This document shows, in pieces, positions 23,966 through 32,114 of a stretch of 64,000 nucleotides of DNA. Source of the stretch: Lewinellaceae bacterium (GTDB lineage Bacteria > Bacteroidota > Bacteroidia > Chitinophagales > Saprospiraceae); NCBI GenBank assembly GCA_020636315.1, contig JACJYA010000009.1:62001-126000 (forward strand). The letters run 5' to 3'. The translations under genes were made by a program, and so were the position numbers. The notes beneath the pieces were generated by a model, which did no database searches, was not told where the DNA came from, and saw only the letters and a list, made by a program, of their open reading frames with translations. Position 1 is the first letter of the stretch, and every line of letters starts with the position of its first letter.

Positions 23966-25228
23966 TCATGCCGCCACCTGTTTCTCAACCCCGCCTTTTG
24001 CCTTGTAGTACAACTCGGAGCAATTCTCTTCGGTAAGGATCTCCTTAGCCACCCGGTGAAGGTCAGCAGTAGTCACTTTTTGATAGAGGCCGGCTTCTTT
24101 GTTGATCAGTTCAGCGTCGCCGAGCAGTTCGAAGAAAGACAGGTTGATGGCTTTATTGAGTACATTGAGCTCGGAAAAGACAAGAGTGCTTTCGATCTTG
24201 TTCTTAAGTTTTTGCAGTTCCTCTTCAGGAATGAGCTCTTTCTTTAGTTCCGTCAGCTCCTTCCAGATTGCTGCCGAAGCCTCATCCAGGCTCACGCCGG
24301 TAGCGGGTTTACCTTCTACGATGAGCAGGCCCGGGTCTATTGAGCCGGTTACATAGCAATCGATGCTGGAAAACAACTCCTGCTCCTTGAGCAGCCGGCG
24401 GTACAAGCGGGAGGATGAACCGTTGCTCAGCACATCAGAAATGAGGTCGGCCGCATAATAGTCAGCATGGTTGCGCGCCGGCATGTGAAAAGCGAGATAA
24501 ATCGCATCTACCGGCACATTGGCCTCGTTAATGCGCCGCTCAAGCCGCTTCTGAGGCGGTTCCTGCGGCAATTGCCGTTCGATCATCTCACCGGCAGGAA
24601 TATCGCCGAACCATTTTTCCACCAGCCCCTTTACCTGTTCTGCATCCACATTGCCGGCAATGGCCAGAATAGCATTGTTTGGCCGGTAATAACGGTAGAA
24701 AAACCTGCGGACATCATCGAGGGTGGCCTCTTCAACGTGTTTGGGCACCTTACCAATAGTGGGCCAGCGGTAGGGGTGTACCTTGTAGGCCATGTCAGCG
24801 ATGTGGTGCCACACATCACCATAAGGTTCGTTAAGGCAGGTCTCCTTAAACTCTTCGACTACCACTTTGCGCTGAACTTCCAGCACCCGCTCGTCAAAAT
24901 TGAGGCTCATCATACGGTCTGACTCAAGCCAGAGAGCCACCTCCAGGTTCTCGGCCGGGAGCATATCGTAAAAGTTGGTGATATCGTTGTTGGTGAAGGC
25001 GTTATTCTCGCCACCTGCCATCTGTATGGGCGTATCGAAGTCAGGAATGTTGGCAGAGCCTCCAAACATCAGATGCTCAAAAAGGTGGGCAAAACCGGTC
25101 TTCTCCGGCGATTCATCGCGCGCCCCCACATTGTACAGGATATTGACCACTGCCATCGGGGTGCTGTCATCTTCGTGGACCAGGACGGTGAGCCCGTTGT
25201 CCAGCCTGAATCTTTCAAATTTTATCAC
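23966..25228 (-). CDS. M16-family zinc metallopeptidase
   Basis: The 420-residue protein is a pitrilysin/processing-peptidase-like protease. The inverted zinc motif HLFEH is at residues 48-52, followed by FGGSANIPDFD. The third ligand glutamate is in KVVVEEFKE (about 125-129). The second half contains GNVDAEQVKGLVEKWFGDIP and AFHMPARNHADYYAADLISDVLSNGSSSRLYRRL, typical of the M16 inactive C-domain. No signal peptide is evident, so it may be cytoplasmic, unlike many paired periplasmic M16 proteins. No inactive partner gene lies beside it. A TACATTTG box at 25287-25294 is a candidate promoter. Confidence 0.92.
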   Translation of the reverse strand: MIKFERFRLDNGLTVLVHEDDSTPMAVVNILYNVGARDESPEKTGFAHLFEHLMFGGSANIPDFDTPIQMAGGENNAFTNNDITNFYDMLPAENLEVALWLESDRMMSLNFDERVLEVQRKVVVEEFKETCLNEPYGDVWHHIADMAYKVHPYRWPTIGKVPKHVEEATLDDVRRFFYRYYRPNNAILAIAGNVDAEQVKGLVEKWFGDIPAGEMIERQLPQEPPQKRLERRINEANVPVDAIYLAFHMPARNHADYYAADLISDVLSNGSSSRLYRRLLKEQELFSSIDCYVTGSIDPGLLIVEGKPATGVSLDEASAAIWKELTELKKELIPEEELQKLKNKIESTLVFSELNVLNKAINLSFFELLGDAELINKEAGLYQKVTTADLHRVAKEILTEENCSELYYKAKGGVEKQVAA

Positions 25229-25286
25229 TATTCAGCAATTTTTCGCAGCTCTGCCGTTTCATCAAACGGCGATCAGTGCATTTATG

Positions 25287-25294
25287 CAAATGTA
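25287..25294 (-). promoter_or_regulatory. TAnnTTTG promoter box candidate for the M16 gene
   Basis: Minus-strand TACATTTG, 59 bp upstream of the start at 25228. A TTG lies about 23 bp further upstream. Confidence 0.4.
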
Positions 25295-25417
25295 TTAAAA
25301 ATCGGCCTCCCATGCACCAAAATAGAACGCCTTTGCATCTATACAGTTGAATGTGCTGAAAAAAAAATTTCATCGGGCCCGATGGCGAATCTTTTGCAGT
25401 GACTAAACCGCCATCAG

Positions 25418-26173
25418 ATGAATCGACAGGATATTTCCCGTTTGAACCACAACCGGGCCATCTTTATGAAGTTTGGCTTGGTGATCTCCCTGGCATTGGC
25501 CATCCTGGCCTTCAACTGGACCACGGAGCAATACGAGGATTCCAACCTCCGGATTGAAGACATTCACGATAAGCTGGACCATGTGGACGTCATCCGCACC
25601 GCCCAACAAAAGCCCCGGCAGCTGCCGCCACCCGTTGTGGCTCCTTCCGATGAGATCATTCCTGCAGAAATGCCGGACTTTTCGAATGAGCCGGTTACTG
25701 CAGAAATCGATATAACGCCCGGTTTTACGGCTCCTGTTTCGCAACCCGCGGCCGTTTCCGCTCCTGTTTCCTATGAGCCACCCCCACTTCCCGTTGTTGA
25801 AGAGCCGGCCGCTAAAGACGATATCTTTAAGATCGTAGAAGAAATGCCCCGTTTCGGGCAATGCGCCAGCCTACCCTACAAAGAGGAGCGGGAGCGGTGC
25901 TCCAACCGCGAATTGCTCAGCTATATTTATCAGAATATCCGCTACCCGGAGTTGGCCCGAAGCAGCAACATTGAAGGCCTGGTCGTCGTACAGTTCGTCA
26001 TCGAAAAGGACGGCTCCATCAGCGCCGCCCATATCCTTAGGGACATTGGCGGCGGATGCGGCAGGGAAGCCCTCCGGGTGGTCAATAGCATGCCGGAATG
26101 GACGCCGGGAGCGCAAAGGGGCCGCCCGGTGCGCGTGCAGATGAACCTGCCCGTGAAGTTCAGCCTCAAATAA
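25418..26173 (+). CDS. TonB-like energy transducer
   Basis: The 251-residue protein has the classical TonB layout. A single membrane anchor lies at about residues 16-34 (FMKFGLVISLALAILAFNW). A Pro-rich periplasmic stretch (about 66-130, with PPPVVAP and PPPLPVVEEP) follows. The TonB C-terminal domain is at about 164-250, containing YPELARSSNIEGLVVVQFVIEKDGSI and RPVRVQMNLPVKFSL. It should couple the proton motive force through ExbBD to outer-membrane receptors; ExbBD is not in this window. Two cysteine-flanked insertions (FGQCASLPYKEERERCSN) precede the domain and recur in the next gene. The next gene is a paralogue with a very different N- and C-terminus. Confidence 0.9.
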   Translation: MNRQDISRLNHNRAIFMKFGLVISLALAILAFNWTTEQYEDSNLRIEDIHDKLDHVDVIRTAQQKPRQLPPPVVAPSDEIIPAEMPDFSNEPVTAEIDITPGFTAPVSQPAAVSAPVSYEPPPLPVVEEPAAKDDIFKIVEEMPRFGQCASLPYKEERERCSNRELLSYIYQNIRYPELARSSNIEGLVVVQFVIEKDGSISAAHILRDIGGGCGREALRVVNSMPEWTPGAQRGRPVRVQMNLPVKFSLK

Positions 26174-26180
26174 GCGCCTG

Positions 26181-26344
26181 AGAGCATGTTTGGAGGCCGC
26201 TTTTGGAGATGAAAAGTGTCATTTTTTTGATGAGACAAGGCGCTTTTTGAAGTTCATACCTGGAAGGTATGGACGAAAAAAGCAACGCAGTATCAGCAAA
26301 AAAGGGGCGTTTTCAGCCCAAAGGGTGGCCTCCAAACATGCTCT
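26181..26344. repeat. 164-bp foldback element between the two TonB-domain genes (MITE-like)
   Basis: Terminal arms AGAGCATGTTTGGAGGCC (26181-26198) and its perfect complement (26327-26344) enclose an imperfect palindrome. Its exact centre is a perfect hairpin CATACC-TGGAA-GGTATG (26255-26271). The centre of the arms (26262.5) coincides with the centre of the inner hairpin. The size and lack of coding capacity fit a miniature inverted-repeat element. Confidence 0.65.
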
Positions 26345-26426
26345 TAGGAAAAAACAGTTTTCTGATAGAACACCATCGTTACTCTATTGATTGTCCTGTA
26401 ATTCGTAAACCAAAACTCCCAAGCCT

Positions 26427-27569
26427 ATGCAAACCCTTATTTACACCCTTTGTATTTACCTGCTGCCCGTACTATTCTGGAGCACAGCCGCCCAACCTGC
26501 GCCGGGCGCTATTCCCAATGCTGAAGAAGGGCAGGAACAGGCCATTCGCAGCATCCCCCTTCCGCCGCCCCCCGGAAAAACAGTACATGCCACCTACTGC
26601 CCCATCAAAACCGGGAAGGCCCCGCTCAGAGATACACCGCTGAAAGTGAATTACTCCCGGAAGCCCGAAGCAGGCCGGGGTGATTCCGGCAAACAGATTA
26701 CCTGGGAAGGGGATGTTCCTGAGATCATAGAATGCCACGATACGAAAACCTATTCTGCGCTATTGGCAGGTGGCTACGTGCCGCCACCGCCGCCCCGGAT
26801 CACCTGTTCGGATATTTTTCGGGTCGTGGAAGAAATGCCCCGTTTTCCGGGCTGTGAAGGGCTGTCCTCAACCGAAGAAAAAAGGCAATGCTCCGAAGAG
26901 AAGCTACTGGAGTTCATTTATCAGAACCTCGATTACCCGACGGTGGCCCGGGAAAATTGTGTAGAGGGAACGGTTGTCATCCAGTTTGTCATCGAAAAAG
27001 ACGGATCGGTTACGAATGCCCGGATAGTTCGCGATATCGGCGGCCAGTTTGGTGAAGCCGCCCTCTCAGTAGTCAGGAAGATGAAAAAGCAGGGCCTGAA
27101 GTGGATACCAGGAAAGCAACGCGGCAGGCCCGTGCGCGTGCAGTTCACTATGCCGATAAGGTTTCGCCTTGACTGCACGGAACGCCCCTCCGAGGTACAA
27201 TACGAAGAACCCGCTCCTGTTCCCGAACAGGTAGTGAATAAAGAACCAATGGAAAAGGCCGGGGAAGCCCTCCATCCTATGGAAATTGTCCGTTCCGGCA
27301 CTCCTCTGCAAACCCAACCGGAGGGCTTCCGGCTTTTTCCCAACCCGGCTGTCGATAAGATCAACGTACATTTCCAGGCCCAGCCCGGCCCCGTAGCCCT
27401 GGCCATTGTCAATGTCTCCGGGCAGGTATTGTGGAAACAGGAATACAACCACCCCGGTGGCACACTGGAAGAACAGGCCAACCTGGCGCCGTGGCCTTCC
27501 GGAACCTACTTCCTGCGCATCGAGCAGCCGGGCACGGTGCAAACCCGCACGTTTATCAAGCAGCGGTAG
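26427..27569 (+). CDS. TonB C-terminal domain protein with signal peptide and T9SS sorting domain
   Basis: This 380-residue protein has an unusual architecture. Residues 1-23 are a signal peptide (MQTLIYTLCIYLLPVLFWSTAAQ) rather than a membrane anchor. A Pro-rich region (about 43-50, 119-123) is followed by a TonB-like domain at about 159-249 (CVEGTVVIQFVIEKDGSVTNARIVRDIGG; RPVRVQFTMPIRF). The C-terminus (about 303-380) is a type A T9SS sorting domain: FRLFPNPAVDKINVHF, VALAIVNVSGQVLW, WPSGTYFLRIEQPG and a basic end. It should be exported through the outer membrane, where a TonB domain cannot contact ExbBD. It likely arose by duplication of the preceding gene; the FRVVEEMPRFPGCEGLSS segment is shared. 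The function is unknown, perhaps binding or protein interaction at the cell surface. Confidence 0.85.
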   Translation: MQTLIYTLCIYLLPVLFWSTAAQPAPGAIPNAEEGQEQAIRSIPLPPPPGKTVHATYCPIKTGKAPLRDTPLKVNYSRKPEAGRGDSGKQITWEGDVPEIIECHDTKTYSALLAGGYVPPPPPRITCSDIFRVVEEMPRFPGCEGLSSTEEKRQCSEEKLLEFIYQNLDYPTVARENCVEGTVVIQFVIEKDGSVTNARIVRDIGGQFGEAALSVVRKMKKQGLKWIPGKQRGRPVRVQFTMPIRFRLDCTERPSEVQYEEPAPVPEQVVNKEPMEKAGEALHPMEIVRSGTPLQTQPEGFRLFPNPAVDKINVHFQAQPGPVALAIVNVSGQVLWKQEYNHPGGTLEEQANLAPWPSGTYFLRIEQPGTVQTRTFIKQR

Positions 27570-27610
27570 CCCGAACCTAAAGCCTTTTCCCCACAACAAA
27601 GGCCGGCCCT

Positions 27611-27664
27611 CCCGGGAAGCCACCCGCTCAAAAGCCCTATACAGGAAGCGGGTGGGTTCCCGGG
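27611..27664. repeat. 18-bp inverted repeat, strong hairpin after the T9SS-TonB gene
   Basis: Arms at 27611-27628 (CCCGGGAAGCCACCCGCT) and 27647-27664 pair over 18 positions with one mismatch around an 18-nt loop. It starts 41 bp past the gene stop. It is followed by an A-run, not a T-run, so it could be a transcript-stabilising hairpin or a repeat rather than an intrinsic terminator. Confidence 0.5.
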
Positions 27665-27698
27665 AAAAAATTCAAAAACTGGTAGTTTTTCGACGAAT

Positions 27699-27735
27699 GG
27701 GAAGGGTTGTTCTCCTCAGGGAGAATGCCCTTCCC
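27699..27735. repeat. nested hairpin upstream of methylmalonyl-CoA mutase
   Basis: GGGAAGGG (27699-27706) pairs with CCCTTCCC (27728-27735), with an inner TTCTCC/GGGAGAA pairing. It lies between the previous hairpin and the promoter box of the mutase gene and may end the upstream transcript (TCATTTCTG follows). Confidence 0.4.
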
Positions 27736-27793
27736 TCATTTCTGTCAGCCCGTCTTTTCCCCCGCTTCTCCTGTACAATCCGCCCGAATTTCA

Positions 27794-27801
27794 TATATTT
27801 G
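27794..27801 (+). promoter_or_regulatory. TAnnTTTG promoter box candidate for methylmalonyl-CoA mutase
   Basis: TATATTTG, an exact match to the -7 consensus, 20 bp before the ATG at 27822. Confidence 0.42.
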
Positions 27802-27821
27802 AGTAGCAAAAAAAGCAACTT

Positions 27822-29963
27822 ATGGCACGCCCTGATTTCAGTAAAATAGCGTTGGATGAAAAGGTTTTAGGCACTGTCAAAAAAGAAGGCCCCGACTGGG
27901 CGACACCGGAAAAAATTGCCATTCCTTCTGTTTTATCCGGGGAAGATTTAAAAGACGCCCGGCACCTTTCCTATGCCGCCGGCTTGCCGCCTTTCCTGCG
28001 TGGCCCTTACAGCTCGATGTACACCGTCCGGCCCTGGACTATCCGGCAGTATGCGGGCTTTTCTACTGCCGAAGAAAGTAATGCCTTTTACCGACGCAAC
28101 CTGGCACAGGGACAGAAGGGCCTTTCGGTAGCGTTTGACCTGGCGACTCACCGAGGCTACGATTCCGACCATGAAAGGGTTGTCGGCGATGTCGGCAAGG
28201 CCGGGGTGGCCATCGACACCGTTGAAGACATGAAGATACTCTTCGACCAGATCCCACTGGACAAGATGTCAGTATCCATGACCATGAACGGCGCCGTCAT
28301 TCCCGTGATGGCCTTTTACATCGTCGCCGCGGAAGAGCAGGGCGTGAAACCGGAACAACTCAGCGGCACCATACAGAATGACATCCTCAAGGAGTTTATG
28401 GTGCGCAACACCTACATTTATCCGCCTCTGCCTTCCATGCGCATCATTGCCGATATCTTTGAATATGCCTCTCAAAATATGCCCCGCTTCAATTCCATCA
28501 GTATCAGCGGTTACCACATGCACGAGGCGGGAGCTCCTGCTGACATTGAACTGGCATATACACTGGCCGACGGCCTGGAGTATCTCCGCGCCGGCCTCAA
28601 AGCAGGCCTGGAGATCGACGGATTTGCTCCGCGCATCTCCTTTTTCTGGGGTATCGGTATGAACCACTTCATGGAGATCGCCAAGATGCGGGCCGCCCGA
28701 ATGCTGTGGGCCAAGATCGTCAAACAGTTCGATCCGCAGAATCCCAAATCGATGGCGCTGCGCACCCACTGTCAGACTTCCGGCTGGAGCCTCACCGAGC
28801 AAGACCCCTTCAACAACATCGCCCGCACCTGCATCGAAGCGCTGGCAGCTGTTCTGGGCGGTACTCAGTCACTCCATACCAACTCACTGGATGAGGCCAT
28901 TGCCCTGCCCACCGATTTTTCCGCCAAGATAGCCCGCGATACGCAGATCTACCTGCAGAAAGAAACGGACATTACCAGGTCTGTCGATCCCTGGGCCGGA
29001 TCCTATTACATAGAATACCTGACGGGCCGCCTCGCCAAACGCGCCTGGGCCCATATCCAGGAAGTCGAAAAGCTGGGAGGTATGGCCAAGGCAATCGAAG
29101 AAGGCCTTCCCAAGCTGCGCATTGAAGAAGCAGCAGCCCGCAAGCAGGCCCGCATCGACAGCGGTAAGGACCAGATCGTCGGTGTGAACGTGTTCCAGTT
29201 GGGAGAAGAAGATCCAATAGATATCCTGGAAGTTGATAATACCGCCGTTCGGGAAGCTCAGATCCGGCGCATCAATGAAGTAAAAAACAAGCGGGATGAA
29301 GAGGCTGTGCAAAAAGCACTGGAAGATATTTACAACTGCGCCAGAACCGGCGAAGGTAACCTGCTGTCCAAGGCCGTCGCGGCTGCCCGCCTGCGCGCAA
29401 CCCTGGGTGAGATATCTTACGCAATGGAGCGCCATTTCGGCCGCTTTGTTGCGCAGACCAAATCCGTATCCGGTGTCTATTCCAGCGAGATCAGCTCCAA
29501 CGATGATTTTAAAAAGGCCCGCCAATTAGCCGATCAGTTTGCCGAGCTGGAAGGCCGCCGCCCCCGCATTATGGTGGCCAAGCTCGGCCAGGACGGCCAC
29601 GACCGCGGCGCCAAAGTTATTGCCACCAGCTTTGCCGACCTCGGCTTCGACGTCGATATCGGCCCTTTGTTTCAGACGCCGGCGGAAGCTGCCCGGCAGG
29701 CCGCCGAGAACGATGTCCACATCCTGGGCATCTCCTCCCTGGCTGCCGGCCACAAGACATTGGTTCCGGAAACGATCGATGAATTGAAAAAGCTGGGAAG
29801 AGAAGATATTATGGTCGTTGTCGGTGGGGTCATTCCCCATCAGGATTATGAATTCCTGTTTGAAAAGGGAGTAGTTGGCGTTTTCGGGCCCGGCACGAAG
29901 ATTGCCAGGGCAGCGGCACAGATCCTGGAAGTATTGATCGAGGCGACGGGAGTGGTGGAGTAA
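27822..29963 (+). CDS. mutB: methylmalonyl-CoA mutase, catalytic large subunit
   Basis: This adenosylcobalamin enzyme interconverts L-methylmalonyl-CoA and succinyl-CoA in propionate metabolism. The 713-residue length fits the catalytic subunit. The substrate-binding TIM barrel covers about residues 50-560 and includes GYHMHEAGA, RISFFWGIGMNHFMEIAKMRAARMLWAKI and QTSGWSLTEQDPFNN. The C-terminal B12 domain (about 580-713) has the DxHxxG base-off motif in KLGQDGHDRGAK, then SSLAAGHKTLVPE and GGVIP. The partner small subunit (mutA), epimerase and MeaB chaperone are not in this window. It probably has its own promoter at 27794 and ends near a small hairpin. Confidence 0.96.
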   Translation: MARPDFSKIALDEKVLGTVKKEGPDWATPEKIAIPSVLSGEDLKDARHLSYAAGLPPFLRGPYSSMYTVRPWTIRQYAGFSTAEESNAFYRRNLAQGQKGLSVAFDLATHRGYDSDHERVVGDVGKAGVAIDTVEDMKILFDQIPLDKMSVSMTMNGAVIPVMAFYIVAAEEQGVKPEQLSGTIQNDILKEFMVRNTYIYPPLPSMRIIADIFEYASQNMPRFNSISISGYHMHEAGAPADIELAYTLADGLEYLRAGLKAGLEIDGFAPRISFFWGIGMNHFMEIAKMRAARMLWAKIVKQFDPQNPKSMALRTHCQTSGWSLTEQDPFNNIARTCIEALAAVLGGTQSLHTNSLDEAIALPTDFSAKIARDTQIYLQKETDITRSVDPWAGSYYIEYLTGRLAKRAWAHIQEVEKLGGMAKAIEEGLPKLRIEEAAARKQARIDSGKDQIVGVNVFQLGEEDPIDILEVDNTAVREAQIRRINEVKNKRDEEAVQKALEDIYNCARTGEGNLLSKAVAAARLRATLGEISYAMERHFGRFVAQTKSVSGVYSSEISSNDDFKKARQLADQFAELEGRRPRIMVAKLGQDGHDRGAKVIATSFADLGFDVDIGPLFQTPAEAARQAAENDVHILGISSLAAGHKTLVPETIDELKKLGREDIMVVVGGVIPHQDYEFLFEKGVVGVFGPGTKIARAAAQILEVLIEATGVVE

Positions 29964-30320
29964 ACGGAGTGATATTTCCGGAATATCATATCATACCGCA
30001 GGCTTTAAAAAGGTACAACATCGCCCGCCCTCAGCGTATTTTGAGCAAATTATCTCATTAGTTGCATTTACCCAGGATATGCAGTGGGGCAGGCGAAGGT
30101 ACATTCAAATACTAGCAGTCTGTCAAGCCTAAATTGAAGGTTAATCTATGGTGTCTTACCCTCCATTTAAACGTTGACAGACTGCCGGCAGTTATATTAT
30201 ATCTTAATCTTTTCTATTTCACAATTGCTTCTCACATCATAGGAAAGGAAGGGCATCAGAAGGCCGCTCTTCACTTGTAGGATTGTTCCCTTATATCTGT
30301 GAAAACCAGTATGCGGGGGA
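29964..30320. other. 357-bp intergenic region with two palindromes
   Basis: A 7-bp hairpin TGATATT-TCCGG-AATATCA (29970-29988) follows the mutase stop and is a weak terminator candidate. A second palindrome is listed separately at 30115-30185. No gene was found. Confidence 0.45.
30115..30185. repeat. 71-bp inverted-repeat element
   Basis: Perfect 12-bp ends GCAGTCTGTCAA (30115-30126) and TTGACAGACTGC (30174-30185) continue inward as an imperfect palindrome (CCTAAATTGAAGG against CCTCCATTTAAAC). The shape resembles a small non-coding mobile repeat. Confidence 0.5.
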
Positions 30321-31130
30321 TTAGTGCCATACACTCAGCCGGCCATTCTGCTCGAAGGACTTCAACTCGTTGACGAGTTGGCCATCGGCGTCAGGAGTGA
30401 AGAGTGAAGCCTGTTTCCGGTCATCGAAGATCTCGACGTTGAGTTCCTTGGCGAAGGCTTTGGCCAGGTCGCCCAGGTTGCGGGCATAGCGTTCACTTTT
30501 TCCCATGGCCATAAAGAGGTCGATCACACCGGTGCGGATCATCTCGTATTTATCCACCTGCATAAGCATTTGCCGCTGGGTCTTGCCTCTAACATTTTTG
30601 CCCATTTGCTGTAGCTTGCGCCGCAACTTCTCAATGGAATAGCCCATCACTTCGGCCCGGTGTTTCCACCAGTTGCTGCCGCTGCCGCCATTGCGGGCCT
30701 CATAGATTTTAAGGTGGCTCTTCTCTGCGGATTCCTGGCAGGAGACCATTCCCATCGCTTTGGCCAGTTCCAATACGTTGAGCACCTGTTCTTTGGTCAG
30801 CAGTTCACCGTTATCCACCTGCTCTTCCAGGGAGAACAGATACTTGGCATACTTCTGCTTCACTTTGCTCTTCGAATTGAGGGTGATCAGCTTGGCAAGC
30901 TCCACCGTGAGGTAATAATCTTTCACAACGGAATTACCTTTCACTTTGCGGTTGGCAAAATCCTGCATTTTCACCGGCTTGCGAATACCATCCTTGAACT
31001 CATACACATCAGTCAGCCAGCGCTTAATATTGGTGGGATAGTGATGGTCCGCCAGTTGCAGCGCCTGGTGCAGTTGGGTTGCTGCGACCACTCTCGTTCC
31101 CTTTTTGCTGATATAAACCTGAAGTATCAT
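30321..31130 (-). CDS. AntA/AntB antirepressor-like DNA-associated protein
   Basis: The 269-residue protein starts with a domain matching the phage antirepressor AntA/AntB group: TRVVAATQLHQALQLADHHYPTNIKRWLTDVYEFKDG, then GNSVVKDYYLTVELAKLITLNSKSKVKQKYAKYLFSLEEQ (about residues 12-107). The remainder is basic and helical and includes KLRRKLQQMGKNVRGKTQRQMLMQ. In phages such proteins interfere with repressors. Chromosomal copies in Bacteroidota have unknown roles. No phage structural genes are nearby, so this is an isolated gene. A perfect AT-rich palindrome 39-71 bp upstream of its start may be an operator. Confidence 0.7.
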   Translation of the reverse strand: MILQVYISKKGTRVVAATQLHQALQLADHHYPTNIKRWLTDVYEFKDGIRKPVKMQDFANRKVKGNSVVKDYYLTVELAKLITLNSKSKVKQKYAKYLFSLEEQVDNGELLTKEQVLNVLELAKAMGMVSCQESAEKSHLKIYEARNGGSGSNWWKHRAEVMGYSIEKLRRKLQQMGKNVRGKTQRQMLMQVDKYEMIRTGVIDLFMAMGKSERYARNLGDLAKAFAKELNVEIFDDRKQASLFTPDADGQLVNELKSFEQNGRLSVWH

Positions 31131-31168
31131 GGTATTATGGATAATGATTACGCTTACAAATTTGCACT

Positions 31169-31201
31169 TTTTGTTTTAAACAAGCAAGTTTTAAAACAAA
31201 A
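31169..31201. promoter_or_regulatory. perfect 12-bp AT-rich palindrome upstream of the AntA-like gene
   Basis: TTTTGTTTTAAA (31169-31180) and TTTAAAACAAAA (31190-31201) are exact inverted repeats around a 9-nt spacer. The site begins 39 bp upstream of the AntA-like start codon, a suitable place for an operator. It could also be a simple hairpin in the leader. Confidence 0.5.
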
Positions 31202-31425
31202 TTTTTCAAATAAATTTCTCAGCGTTTCATAAATACTATGCACCTGACAGCTCAATAGGGTTATTAAGATTTCAAAATCAATCAGTTACTAATGAAACAT
31301 CGGCCACGCAGGCGCAGTTCCAACAGCATGTTGGTTTTTATCCACACTCACCAGGAAACTAAAACATTTTTGTTTAATCAAAATAATGACACGATTCATC
31401 TCCTATGCATTGCTTGCAAAACCAT

Positions 31426-32112
31426 TCACCCCTTCTTCTTCAACCACTTCATGCCCTCCCTTCTCGTCAGCGGGGCCAGTTCGGGGTGGCCGGCAATGAA
31501 AGCCCTGACGGCTTCGGGATCGGTTTTGGAATACTGCCGCAGGGCCCAGCCGGCAGCTTTCTGGATAAAGAACTCTTTGGATTCCCGCAGCGCCAGGATG
31601 TAGCGGAACATCAGTTCGGCATCCGTCTGTTCTTTATACAATAGTTGAAAGATGAGGCATACCCGTTGGAGCCACATATTGCCGGAAGCCATCCAGCGTT
31701 CGGTAACCGGTGCGGTGAGGTGAGGAAAGCAGCGGAAGTGAATGCCCACCAGTTTGGACAGCCAGTCAACAGTATCCCACCAGGAGCGGGTAGTGATGAG
31801 CTCCTCAAAAAAGCCGATGAACTCCTCCGGTTGTTTCTTCTGCACCTTCTGCACCATCTCCAGGGCGAAGTAGTTCACCTCACGGTATTCATCGTCCATA
31901 CAGAGGCGCGCCAGGGTTTTGAGAGTTTCCCCTTCCGGGATGCCTTCAACGGCAAAGATCTGTTTCGAAAGAGCTACCCACTCGGGCGCTTTCAGGCCGT
32001 AATATTCGAACTGGTTGCGCATATAGGCCATCTGCCCCTGCGCCCGTTCCGGGTCGCCGGCGGCCTGAAAGGTGGATTTGACGTGGTGGAGGTATTTTTC
32101 AGGTGAAAGCAT
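31426..32112 (-). CDS. AlkD-like DNA alkylation repair glycosylase (HEAT-repeat)
   Basis: The 228-residue all-helical protein matches the AlkD/AlkC HEAT-like DNA glycosylases that excise N3- and N7-alkylpurines. The region ITTRSWWDTVDWLSKLVG carries the conserved Trp and catalytic Asp of the family. FFIQKAAGWALRQYSKTDPEAVRAFI is the conserved C-terminal block with the DNA-backbone Arg. The start is the ATG at 32112, two bases after the stop of the GhrA-like gene, so the two are translationally linked. It may complement the Ogt protein encoded at 9.1-9.6 kb. Confidence 0.9.
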   Translation of the reverse strand: MLSPEKYLHHVKSTFQAAGDPERAQGQMAYMRNQFEYYGLKAPEWVALSKQIFAVEGIPEGETLKTLARLCMDDEYREVNYFALEMVQKVQKKQPEEFIGFFEELITTRSWWDTVDWLSKLVGIHFRCFPHLTAPVTERWMASGNMWLQRVCLIFQLLYKEQTDAELMFRYILALRESKEFFIQKAAGWALRQYSKTDPEAVRAFIAGHPELAPLTRREGMKWLKKKG

Positions 32113-32114
32113 GT

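Noticed and set aside
27570..27821. Cobalamin riboswitch upstream of the B12-dependent mutase
   Set aside because: The gap holds two simple hairpins but no recognisable B12-box or kissing-loop layout, and it is short for that class.
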